Origin: Hyphomicrobiales bacterium
Lineage (GTDB): Bacteria; Pseudomonadota; Alphaproteobacteria; Rhizobiales; JAJFHB01
Reading direction: 5' to 3'
Assembly: GCA_021775795.1 (NCBI GenBank)
Contig: JAJFHB010000580.1
Location: 1 to 5,082 of the forward strand
Length of the DNA: 5,082 bases
The notes under the pieces were generated by a model, which saw only the letters and a list, made by a program, of their open reading frames with translations, was not told the DNA's origin and ran no database searches. This document shows, piece by piece, positions 1 through 5,082 of the stretch. The position numbers and the translations under genes are program-made. Every line of letters begins with the position of its first letter. Within the stretch, counting starts at the first letter, position 1.

Positions 1-666
1 GCGCAGGCCGGTCTGATCAACGCCGTGACCTTCAAGCCACCAACGCCAGTCTTCCAACACATGATTGCTGCCGGTGAGGTTCAGCAAGGCATGCTGCACG
101 AGATCTCCGGGGTGGCGTAACGAGCTTGATCGTTTCAGGTAGTCCGGTGAGCAGACGGGATAGGTTTCGGTGCGAAAGAGTTCGCGTGCCTCGAGGTCCG
201 GCCACTGCCCATCGCCATAGCGCAAGCCCACATCAATCGCCTCCGCTGTCATGTTGCGCGGCTGGTCAGAAACGGTGACCGAGACTTCGACCTCCGGGTG
301 TTTCTCACGGAACCGCGGCAATCGCGGGGTCAGCCAGAATGAAGCTATGGCAATCGTTGCGCTGACTTTTACTCGGGGCGTCTCAGAGTGTTGAATGAAA
401 GTATCCGCAACTTCTGCAATGTCGTTCAGGCCGCTGCGCACGACTTTTGCAAATTGCACTCCCTCCCTGGTCAGTTCAATGGCGCGATGCAGGCGCACAA
501 AGAGCTGTGTCTGCAGGTGTTCTTCAAGCAACCGGATGTGCCTGCTCACCGCTTCACGGGTGATGCCGAGCTCGCGGCTTGCGTCAGTAAAACTGGCAAG
601 TCGTGCTGCGGCTTCAAAGGCCACAAGACTGTTTGGGGCAGGCAATCGGGCGCGCAGGTTTCGCAT
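1..666 (-). CDS. LysR-family transcriptional regulator, GcvA-like (partial, C-terminus beyond left edge)
   Basis: Reading the minus strand from ATG at 666 gives 222 uninterrupted codons to the window edge. The N-terminus (LPAPNSLVAFEAAARLASFT) is typical of the GcvA-like branch of LysR regulators. A winged helix-turn-helix spans about residues 12-65 (recognition helix near ITREAVSRHIRLLEEHL), followed by a linker helix and the start of the periplasmic-binding-like effector domain from about residue 90 (VKVSATIAIASFWLTPRLPR; then AIDVGLRYGDGQWPD near 141-155). About 70-80 residues of the usual roughly 300 are missing off the edge. An in-frame TAG six codons upstream (682-684) makes 666 the only good ATG, although no clear Shine-Dalgarno precedes it. 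The gene is divergent from the LLM monooxygenase gene, the classic arrangement for a LysR protein controlling its neighbour. The target and effector are inferred or unknown; family membership is secure. Confidence 0.95.
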   Translation of the reverse strand, partial: MRNLRARLPAPNSLVAFEAAARLASFTDASRELGITREAVSRHIRLLEEHLQTQLFVRLHRAIELTREGVQFAKVVRSGLNDIAEVADTFIQHSETPRVKVSATIAIASFWLTPRLPRFREKHPEVEVSVTVSDQPRNMTAEAIDVGLRYGDGQWPDLEARELFRTETYPVCSPDYLKRSSSLRHPGDLVQHALLNLTGSNHVLEDWRWWLEGHGVDQTGLR

Positions 667-675
667 GACGAAAAT

Positions 676-686
676 GTTACGCTAAC
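676..686. promoter_or_regulatory. Candidate operator, inverted repeat GTTA-CGC-TAAC, in the LysR/LLM divergent region
   Basis: GTTA (676-679) and TAAC (683-686) are perfect inverted repeats around CGC. The site lies 9 bp upstream of the LysR start codon. It is flanked by two direct copies of AAATGTT (672-678 and 689-695), 17 bp apart. LysR proteins usually bind dyads in such divergent regions and repress their own gene, so an autoregulatory site is plausible. The dyad is short and does not match the standard T-N11-A spacing at its centre, so this remains a candidate. Confidence 0.35.
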
Positions 687-760
687 GGAAATGTTTTGCA
701 AGTTTACAGTGCGCCATCAAGCAGGCCCAATGCGCGGTCAGATAACAAACCAATTGCCAC

Positions 761-775
761 GAGCCTAAACGGCTC
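761..775 (+). promoter_or_regulatory. Small hairpin just upstream of the LLM monooxygenase ribosome binding site
   Basis: GAGCC (761-765) and GGCTC (771-775) can pair around a TAAAC loop. The stem ends one base before the AGAGGAG ribosome binding site. It could affect mRNA 5'-end stability or ribosome access. A five-pair stem may also occur by chance. Confidence 0.25.
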
Positions 776-776
776 C

Positions 777-783
777 AGAGGAG
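777..783 (+). promoter_or_regulatory. Ribosome binding site of the LLM monooxygenase gene
   Basis: AGAGGAG lies 7 nt before ATG at 791. It fixes this start over the nearer ATG at 784-786, which is out of frame and touches the Shine-Dalgarno sequence. Confidence 0.8.
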
Positions 784-790
784 ATGCCCG

Positions 791-1855
791 ATGCGCTTCA
801 ATTTCGTCATCAACATGGAACGCATGGATCCGAGCCAGGACATGCTCGAGGTGGTTCGCCACGTAACCGAGATGGTGCAGATGGCGGATGAAGGGGGCAT
901 CGATATCGTCTGGGCGGCAGAGCACCATGCGATTGAAATGACAATTGCTCCCAATCCGTTTCAACTCCTTGCGCATTTTGCGGCACACACAAACCGCATA
1001 CGTCTGGGCACCGGTGTTGTCGTTGCGCCCTACTGGCATCCGATCAAGGTAGCGGGAGAAGCTGCACTGTTGGATCTGCTCTCCGGTGGACGGCTTGAAT
1101 TCGGCATCGGCAAGGGGGCCTACCAGCGCGAGTTTGATCGTATGGCCGGAGGAATTCACCAGAATATCGGTGTGCCGATGATGCTTGAAATGCTGCCTGC
1201 TGTGAAAGCATTGTGGGCTGGTGACTATGAGCACAACGGAGAATACTGGCAGTTCCCGGAAGCGACGTCTTGCCCAAAACCGTTGCAAAAGCCGCACCCG
1301 CCAATATGGGTTGCCGCGCGTGATCAGGGTACATATGACGCTGCAGTCAAGGATGGCTGCAACATTATGTCGTGGGGTCTCACCCGGCCGTTCAGCGAAG
1401 TGGAGCTCTACATGAGCCATTTCGAAAATGCTATCGCCAACAACCCGGGCATTGAGCGGCCCCGTTTCATGACCATGCGCCACACGGCGATCTACGAAAA
1501 TGAAAATGACGCAGATCTGTTCGTGAAATGCCTGCAGGACCAGGGCGCTCAGTTTGAAAACCTGTTCCGTAACCTGGCGCCGGTTGTGAATGGTTTTCCG
1601 CAGAAGCCGGATCCGGAACTGCTGATGAACCAGGAGGGCTACACCAGGGAAACGGCGCTCGCCAATCTTGTGTTCGGTACGCCGGACCAGGCTATTGCGA
1701 AGCTGCGCGACTACGAAGCTCTCGGTGTTGACTACTTCTGCTACAATGCGAGCTTCGGTGTGCCGATGGATCGGCAGAAAGCATCTCTCAAGCTCTTTAT
1801 CGAAGAGGTCATGCCGGCATTTCAGGAACGTGGAGAGGCAGCCGCAGCGCAATAG
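791..1855 (+). CDS. LLM-class flavin-dependent monooxygenase (bacterial luciferase-like)
   Basis: This 354-residue protein has the hallmarks of the luciferase-like (LLM) TIM-barrel superfamily. These enzymes use reduced flavin and oxygen to oxidise an organic substrate in the cytoplasm, usually with FMNH2 from a separate reductase. Visible signatures are the N-terminal strand MRFNFVINM, WAAEHH at 41-46, RIRLGTGVVVAPYWHP at 69-84, the conserved SGGRLEFGIGKG at 98-109, PHPPIWVAA at 168-176 and the C-terminal GTPDQAIAKL at 296-305. Length is normal for single-domain alkanal-monooxygenase-like members. A strong ribosome binding site supports the start. The dioxygenase gene follows at once on the same strand, so the two are probably co-transcribed, and the LysR gene is divergent. 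Substrate cannot be read from the sequence: aldehyde, sulfonate, alkane or another small organic are all possible for this superfamily. No flavin reductase gene is in the window. Confidence 0.96.
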   Translation: MRFNFVINMERMDPSQDMLEVVRHVTEMVQMADEGGIDIVWAAEHHAIEMTIAPNPFQLLAHFAAHTNRIRLGTGVVVAPYWHPIKVAGEAALLDLLSGGRLEFGIGKGAYQREFDRMAGGIHQNIGVPMMLEMLPAVKALWAGDYEHNGEYWQFPEATSCPKPLQKPHPPIWVAARDQGTYDAAVKDGCNIMSWGLTRPFSEVELYMSHFENAIANNPGIERPRFMTMRHTAIYENENDADLFVKCLQDQGAQFENLFRNLAPVVNGFPQKPDPELLMNQEGYTRETALANLVFGTPDQAIAKLRDYEALGVDYFCYNASFGVPMDRQKASLKLFIEEVMPAFQERGEAAAAQ

Positions 1856-1858
1856 AGG
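1854..1858 (+). promoter_or_regulatory. Ribosome binding site that bears on the dioxygenase start
   Basis: AGAGG overlaps the LLM stop codon (1853-1855). It sits 7 nt before an in-frame TTG at 1866 but 22 nt before the ATG at 1881. By spacing it favours the TTG start; by homology the ATG gives the natural N-terminus. The overlap with the stop suggests translational coupling. Confidence 0.45.
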
Positions 1859-1880
1859 TTCGCTGTTGCACCCTGGTAAC

Positions 1881-2813
1881 ATGGGACATATCCCGGTCAT
1901 CGACATCACCGGACTGGGTAAGAGGCCGCAGGCGGTTGCGGATGAAATCCGTGCTGCCATGGCGTTGAGCGGGTTTTTCCAGGTTTCCGGCCATGGCATA
2001 CCTCCGGCGCTCATTGCCGACATTCGCGCCACGGCTCGCGGGTTCTTTGCGGCACCGGCAGAAACCAAATCCGCGATTGCCATAAACCAGAACAACCGCG
2101 GTTACCTTGGTGAAGGCATGTCGCGAATGCGCGGCGCGGATCATGTCGACCTCAAGGAAGTTTTTTTCTGGGGCAGGGAACTTGGTGAAGATGACCCGGA
2201 AGTCCAGGCCGGCCTGGCGCTCTGCGGCCCCAACCTGTGGCCCGAGTTTCCTGAAAATTTTCGCGACGTGGTGACTGCGTACCACGATGCGATCGAGCGA
2301 TTGGGCAACGATTTGTTATCGGCAATTGCTCTCAGCCTCGGGGCGGAGGCTGAATTCTTCCAGCGGCACTATCTACGCTCCATGACACGGGGGCAACTCA
2401 TCCACTATCCACCCGTCAAGTCTGGTGTGCCCGCAAACCAGTTTGGCGTTGCACCGCACTCGGATTTTGGCTGCATTACATTGCTGCTGCAGGAAACGCC
2501 GGGTCTGGAAGTTCTGACACTCACTGGAGAATGGCTGGCAGTGCCACCACTTGGCGACACTCTCGTTGTCAATATAGGTGATCTGCTTGAGCGCTGGTCG
2601 AACGGGCGTTATCCCTCTACCCGACACCGGGTTCGAAACAGTTCCGGTTCTGGCCGCTACTCGATCGCCATGTTCCATGATCCATCGCCCGACGCCCTAG
2701 TCGATGCGGCGGACCTTAATGCAGGTGTCGCCTCTCGTTTCCCACCAGTCACTGCGTCCGAACACATTCTTGGCCGCAACAAGGAAGCCTTTGCTCACTA
2801 CAAGGCTGGCTGA
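1881..2813 (+). CDS. 2-oxoglutarate/Fe(II)-dependent oxygenase, isopenicillin-N-synthase-like family
   Basis: This 310-residue cytoplasmic oxygenase has two parts. The N-terminal DIOX_N-like domain begins IPVIDITGLG and contains GFFQVSGHGIP (about 34-44). The double-stranded beta-helix core carries the catalytic residues: the iron-binding triad is His193 and Asp195 in APHSDFGCITLLLQ and distal His249 in STRHRV, and the 2-oxoglutarate-binding Arg259-x-Ser261 lies in RYSIAMF. All key residues are present, so an active enzyme is expected. Family members use oxygen and 2-oxoglutarate to hydroxylate or otherwise oxidise small molecules; the substrate here is unknown. ATG 1881 was chosen because MGHIPVIDI is the usual family N-terminus; TTG at 1866 would add five residues and has better ribosome-binding-site spacing. 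The gene follows the LLM monooxygenase by 25 nt, implying one operon and perhaps successive oxidation steps. Its TGA forms one arm of a hairpin shared with the convergent usg gene. Confidence 0.94.
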   Translation: MGHIPVIDITGLGKRPQAVADEIRAAMALSGFFQVSGHGIPPALIADIRATARGFFAAPAETKSAIAINQNNRGYLGEGMSRMRGADHVDLKEVFFWGRELGEDDPEVQAGLALCGPNLWPEFPENFRDVVTAYHDAIERLGNDLLSAIALSLGAEAEFFQRHYLRSMTRGQLIHYPPVKSGVPANQFGVAPHSDFGCITLLLQETPGLEVLTLTGEWLAVPPLGDTLVVNIGDLLERWSNGRYPSTRHRVRNSSGSGRYSIAMFHDPSPDALVDAADLNAGVASRFPPVTASEHILGRNKEAFAHYKAG

Positions 2814-2829
2814 GCGCTTTTGTGCTCAG
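2810..2829. terminator. Hairpin embracing both stop codons of the convergent dioxygenase and usg genes
   Basis: CTGAGC (2810-2815) pairs with GCTCAG (2824-2829). Two more pairs (one G-U on the plus-strand RNA) extend the stem to eight around a TTTT loop at 2818-2821. The dioxygenase TGA (2811-2813) is in the left arm and the usg TGA (2826-2828, minus strand) in the right. It is symmetric and could act in both directions, but there is no following T-tract, so intrinsic termination is uncertain. Confidence 0.45.
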
Positions 2830-3095
2830 TTCAGATGGAACTCGCCATCGAGCGTACGCCATTCGCCTGCCCGTATGAGTTTCCGATGCGCATAGCTTAC
2901 AGAATGAAGTTTGCCGTCCAGCGAATCCTGCCAGAATTCAAGAAAACGCTGCATTTCCGGAAATTCCGGGGCGATGTCATATTCCTGCCAGACATAAGAT
3001 TGCAGAAGGCCGGGAAAGTCGGGAAGGTGGTAGAGGATGTTTGCCGTCGTCATCCCGTACCCTTTCAATTGAAGTTCGATCTCGCGTGGACGCAT
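2826..3095 (-). CDS. usg: Usg-family protein
   Basis: The 89-residue product matches the small alphaproteobacterial Usg family from end to end by my recognition: LQLKGYGMTTANILYHLPD near the start, LLQSYVWQEYDIAPEFPE in the middle, FLEFWQ, LHSVSYAHRKLI, and the ending EWRTLDGEFHLN. The family was named for a gene at the head of the Caulobacter trpFBA operon; its biochemical function is not known to me. The start at 3095 has GGAG six nt upstream (3102-3105 on the plus strand) and gives the family-length protein. A further ATG at 3158 would add 21 unrelated residues and was not chosen. There are no membrane segments or signal peptide. No trp gene lies in the window, so it appears to be a stand-alone transcription unit between divergent and convergent neighbours. 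Confidence 0.92.
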   Translation of the reverse strand: MRPREIELQLKGYGMTTANILYHLPDFPGLLQSYVWQEYDIAPEFPEMQRFLEFWQDSLDGKLHSVSYAHRKLIRAGEWRTLDGEFHLN

Positions 3096-3160
3096 GTCGT
3101 TCTCCGGATTGTTAGAGATGGAATCATGCCCGGCAACGCTCACACTGACAAGATGCATGG

Positions 3161-3190
3161 TTTATTTTTTTCATATTTTTCAGTATATTA
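3161..3190. promoter_or_regulatory. AT-rich block in the usg/chemoreceptor divergent region, probable promoter DNA
   Basis: This is the only strongly AT-rich stretch in the window, with runs of T and TATATT at 3184-3189. On the plus strand TATATT resembles a -10 element, with a poor -35 match (TTTATT at 3161-3166) 17 bp upstream. The block lies 65-95 bp upstream of usg and about 170 bp upstream of the chemoreceptor gene, so it could serve either or both. No start site can be fixed from sequence. Confidence 0.35.
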
Positions 3191-3207
3191 GCAGCAATCC
3201 AAGGTGA

Positions 3208-3366
3208 GTGCTATTTGCCACCGTGAACGCCGATCAACTTGTTTGGGTGGTGTGCAACCGGACCGTCAAGGTGGTGATCGGGAGTGCATTTAACCGTTCA
3301 TTCACCATGACCGGCGAGAATGCCGTGTGGATTTGCGGCGGTCATTTTGCCCGGGACAATAAATGA
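3208..3366 (+). CDS. Possible small ORF overlapping the chemoreceptor start (hypothetical)
   Basis: An open frame runs from GTG 3208 (or GTG 3223) to TGA 3364-3366, giving 52 (or 47) residues. Its stop overlaps the next gene's start as ATGA, a typical sign of translational coupling. Third codon positions are mostly G or C, as in the neighbouring genes. AAGG (3201-3204) lies just before GTG 3208, though with only 3 nt spacing. An in-frame TGA at 3205-3207 closes the frame upstream. The peptide (for example [13 protein letters not shown], later [16 protein letters not shown]) is rich in Val, Trp and Cys and resembles no family I know. It may be a real coupled leader peptide or merely a chance frame in a 5' leader; starts are non-ATG and confidence is low. 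Confidence 0.3.
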   Translation: MLFATVNADQLVWVVCNRTVKVVIGSAFNRSFTMTGENAVWICGGHFARDNK

Positions 3367-4496
3367 AAACCATCACTGCCAATATGCTGCGGCGGGCGGC
3401 CGTGACGTCCTTTGTCGTTGGGCCGGTGCTCACTTTGGTCAACCAGTTTGGTGCGATCACAGGTGACGCGCCAATTGCCTGGACCCAGGCGGCACTGACC
3501 TTTCTTGTGCCTTTCGCCGTGTCCCTGGCGACGAGTGTCATGATCAGCCGGGAGCACAGTAGCGGCCCCAATGGCACATCGCGGTCTGAACACACCGAAA
3601 ATGCCGATGACCCCGAGCCAGCCGTTGATGCGGATCCGGAGCCAGAGAGGGACACAGATTACACGGACAGTCCTGCGAATGAGCAGATCAGAGATGCTTT
3701 GCAGGCAATCTCTCAAATCAAAGGAAACGCGGAGCGGGTTAACGCTGCATCGATTGAGCGCAAGCAGATGGTTGACGAATTGATGGAGACTTCCAGGTTC
3801 CTTCGTACGTCGCTGGAAAATGTTCACACCCGTGCAAACGATTCCTACGAGGACCTGCGCCATGCGGGCGAAGGCATCGAGCGTATGGCATCTGCCGCCA
3901 GTGGCGTCTCGGACCGGGCACAAAGCGGTGTCGCCTTGCAAACATCCGTCTTTGAGGCGGTATCTGAATTTCAAGGCGACTTCAAAGCAATTGAAACTCT
4001 TGCAGAATCCATTGCGGGCATTTCGGCGAGCACCAGACTTCTGGCGCTTAATGCGACGATTGAAGCGGCGAGGGCTGGTGATGCCGGCCGCGGCTTTGCT
4101 GTTGTCGCTGCAGAGGTAAAGTCATTGGCCGCTTCCACCGAAGCATCTGTGCAATCAATCACAGAGCTGCTTGGAACCATGACAGCCTCAATTTCGCACA
4201 CCCAGAGCAGCGTCAACGATCTTGCTCAAACCATCGAGGCAACAGCTGAGGGCAGCCAGGAAAGTATTTCTCTCACTCAGGAAATCAGCGATCAGGTGGT
4301 TGGTTCTGTTGGCACGGTCCGCGATATTGCCGAAGAGATGGAGCAGCATGTCAGCTCTTTCGAACACATCCTCGAACAACTCGATGTCATGCACAAAGAT
4401 GTCGCCGCCGCCATTCAGGGGTCTGCCAACAACGTGAAACTTGCCGGCGAAGCAATGGCAACACTCGAAGCCAGTGAAAAGCCCAAAGCGGCCTGA
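3363..4496 (+). CDS. Methyl-accepting chemotaxis-type receptor with NrtS-like two-helix membrane module
   Basis: The 377-residue protein has three parts. Residues about 9-61 form two hydrophobic helices (about 12-27 and 43-61) joined by a short loop; the pattern [20 protein letters not shown], then [13 protein letters not shown], resembles the small nitrate/nitrite transporter family NrtS. Residues about 64-107 are a polar, acidic, Pro-rich linker (for example [16 protein letters not shown]). Residues about 108-370 form the long helical MCP signalling domain, whose conserved hairpin tip lies at 219-256 ([20 protein letters not shown], then [11 protein letters not shown]), the contact site for CheA and CheW. 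I see no periplasmic ligand domain, no HAMP and no C-terminal CheR-tethering pentapeptide. The usual tip QTN is STR here. A weak GGGA (3353-3356) lies 6 nt before ATG, which overlaps the stop of a possible small ORF. Signalling and nitrate sensing are inferences; the MCP assignment is firm. Confidence 0.9.
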   Translation: MKTITANMLRRAAVTSFVVGPVLTLVNQFGAITGDAPIAWTQAALTFLVPFAVSLATSVMISREHSSGPNGTSRSEHTENADDPEPAVDADPEPERDTDYTDSPANEQIRDALQAISQIKGNAERVNAASIERKQMVDELMETSRFLRTSLENVHTRANDSYEDLRHAGEGIERMASAASGVSDRAQSGVALQTSVFEAVSEFQGDFKAIETLAESIAGISASTRLLALNATIEAARAGDAGRGFAVVAAEVKSLAASTEASVQSITELLGTMTASISHTQSSVNDLAQTIEATAEGSQESISLTQEISDQVVGSVGTVRDIAEEMEQHVSSFEHILEQLDVMHKDVAAAIQGSANNVKLAGEAMATLEASEKPKAA

Positions 4497-4519
4497 GCGC
4501 GATCCAACTCAGTCTTTGG
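4483..4519. terminator. Imperfect hairpin across the convergent stops of chemoreceptor and acyl-CoA synthetase genes
   Basis: CCAAAG (4483-4488) pairs with CTTTGG (4514-4519), and inside it CTGAG (4493-4497) pairs with CTCAG (4508-4512), separated by an asymmetric internal loop. The chemoreceptor TGA (4494-4496) and the synthetase TGA (4509-4511, minus strand) sit in opposite arms of the inner stem. No strong T-tract follows on either strand, so a bidirectional terminator role is only plausible. Confidence 0.35.
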
Positions 4520-5082
4520 CCAGAGTACGTTTCAACGCCTGTTTGTCGATCTTTCCAATGGCGAGGCGCGGAAGTTCCTGCGTGATTTCGAATGTCTTGG
4601 GCACTTTGTAATTCGCAAGTCTCTCGCGGCACCAGGCTGCCAGTTCCGGTGCGGTTGTCTGCAGTCCCGGGTGAGCCTGAACGAAGGCGTGGCCAACTTC
4701 TCCAAAGACCTCATCCTCAATTCCAATAACCGCAGCAGCGGCGATATCGGGATGACTCTCAATGGTAATTTCAATTTCGCGGGGATAGATGTTATAGCCG
4801 CCTGAAATATACATTTCCTTTGTGCGCCCGACGATGGTGAGATTTCCGTCGCTGCGCACATGGGCAATGTCACCGGTGCGGAACCAGCCATCACTTGTAA
4901 ATGCCTCCCGGGTTGCCTCTTCATCGGCGAAGTAACCGTTCATCAGCCACGGGCCCCGGGCCTGTATCTCGCCCTCACCGCCGATGGCGACAGCGCCACC
5001 CTCAGCGTCGTGAACGCGAACTTCATAGTGGGGGTCCGGTCTGCCGATGGTTTCAGCCAGAACCTCAAAGCTCGCATCGAGA
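4509..5082 (-). CDS. AMP-forming acyl-CoA synthetase/ligase (partial, C-terminal third; N-terminus beyond right edge)
   Basis: The frame is open from the right edge (first full codon ends at 5081) to TGA at 4509-4511, giving 190 residues of a protein normally around 500-550 long. It belongs to the ANL adenylate-forming superfamily, which activates a carboxylic acid with ATP and transfers the acyl group to CoA in the cytoplasm. Motifs appear in the usual order: GEIQARGPWLMNGYF (visible residues 37-51), DGWFRTGD (64-71) with the ATP-ribose-binding Asp, GRTKEMYISGGYNIYPREIE (85-104) at the hinge and start of the C-terminal lid, and GKIDK near 176-180 with the lid lysine needed for adenylation. 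All visible catalytic residues are intact. The closest fit is the FadD-like or medium/long-chain acyl-CoA ligase group; the acyl substrate cannot be told because the binding pocket is mostly outside the window. It is convergent with the chemoreceptor gene, 12 nt apart. Confidence 0.94.
   Translation of the reverse strand, partial: LDASFEVLAETIGRPDPHYEVRVHDAEGGAVAIGGEGEIQARGPWLMNGYFADEEATREAFTSDGWFRTGDIAHVRSDGNLTIVGRTKEMYISGGYNIYPREIEITIESHPDIAAAAVIGIEDEVFGEVGHAFVQAHPGLQTTAPELAAWCRERLANYKVPKTFEITQELPRLAIGKIDKQALKRTLAKD

Noticed and set aside
741..746. GATAAC as a -10 box for the LLM operon
   Set aside because: There is no acceptable -35 sequence at 16-18 bp upstream, so a sigma70 promoter cannot be supported here.
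388..768. Two overlapping plus-strand frames within the LysR gene
   Set aside because: They are antisense to a clear LysR coding sequence, and the longer one also runs through the divergent control region; neither resembles a known protein.
1668..1865. Upstream extension of the dioxygenase frame to ATG 1668
   Set aside because: The extra residues overlap the end of the LLM gene in another frame and do not resemble the N-terminus of 2-oxoglutarate oxygenases; family similarity starts at IPVIDI.
704..2095. 463-codon open frame on the minus strand antisense to the LLM monooxygenase and the start of the dioxygenase
   Set aside because: It lies opposite genes with unmistakable family motifs, its translation resembles no protein (scattered Cys, His and Arg, no domain), and long antisense frames are common in GC-biased coding DNA.
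3096..3158. Longer usg start at ATG 3158
   Set aside because: The added 21 residues are not part of the Usg family, and a well-spaced GGAG precedes the ATG at 3095.
3342..3974. 210-codon minus-strand frame opposite the chemoreceptor N-terminal half
   Set aside because: It is a shadow of the receptor gene, with no recognisable domain and a composition unlike a real protein.

Overview
The window looks like chromosomal DNA of an alphaproteobacterium. The best evidence is a small gene for an Usg-family protein, a family I know essentially from Alphaproteobacteria (first noted beside the Caulobacter trp genes). The moderately GC-rich codon use and the GcvA-type LysR regulator fit this. I recognise no mobile element, tRNA, rRNA or CRISPR array. 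The genus cannot be told from this sequence.

Layout, left to right. (1) A LysR-type regulator on the minus strand (666 down to the left edge; its C-terminus lies outside). (2) A 124-bp divergent control region with a perfect GTTA-CGC-TAAC inverted repeat near the regulator's start and a small hairpin just before the next ribosome binding site. (3) A plus-strand pair: a luciferase-like (LLM) flavin-dependent monooxygenase (791-1855), then closely an isopenicillin-N-synthase-like 2-oxoglutarate/Fe(II) oxygenase (1881-2813). The two probably form one transcript controlled by the divergent LysR protein; their substrate is unknown. (4) A minus-strand usg gene (2826-3095), convergent with the dioxygenase. 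(5) An AT-rich divergent region and a possible small ORF (3208-3366) overlapping the next gene by ATGA. (6) A 377-residue chemoreceptor-like protein (3363-4496) with an unusual N-terminus: a two-helix membrane module resembling the small nitrate/nitrite transporter family NrtS, then an acidic linker and an MCP signalling domain, with no periplasmic sensor domain or HAMP that I can see. (7) The C-terminal third of an AMP-forming acyl-CoA synthetase on the minus strand (4509 to the right edge).

The most interesting item is the NrtS-like/MCP fusion, which suggests a receptor that senses through a transporter-like membrane module. A second curiosity is that both convergent gene pairs are 12 nt apart and bury both TGA stop codons in the two arms of a CTGAG...CTCAG hairpin. 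The LysR-LLM-dioxygenase group looks like an uncharacterised oxidative pathway. The acyl-CoA synthetase might be related to it metabolically, but it is separated by two unrelated genes and nothing here proves a link.
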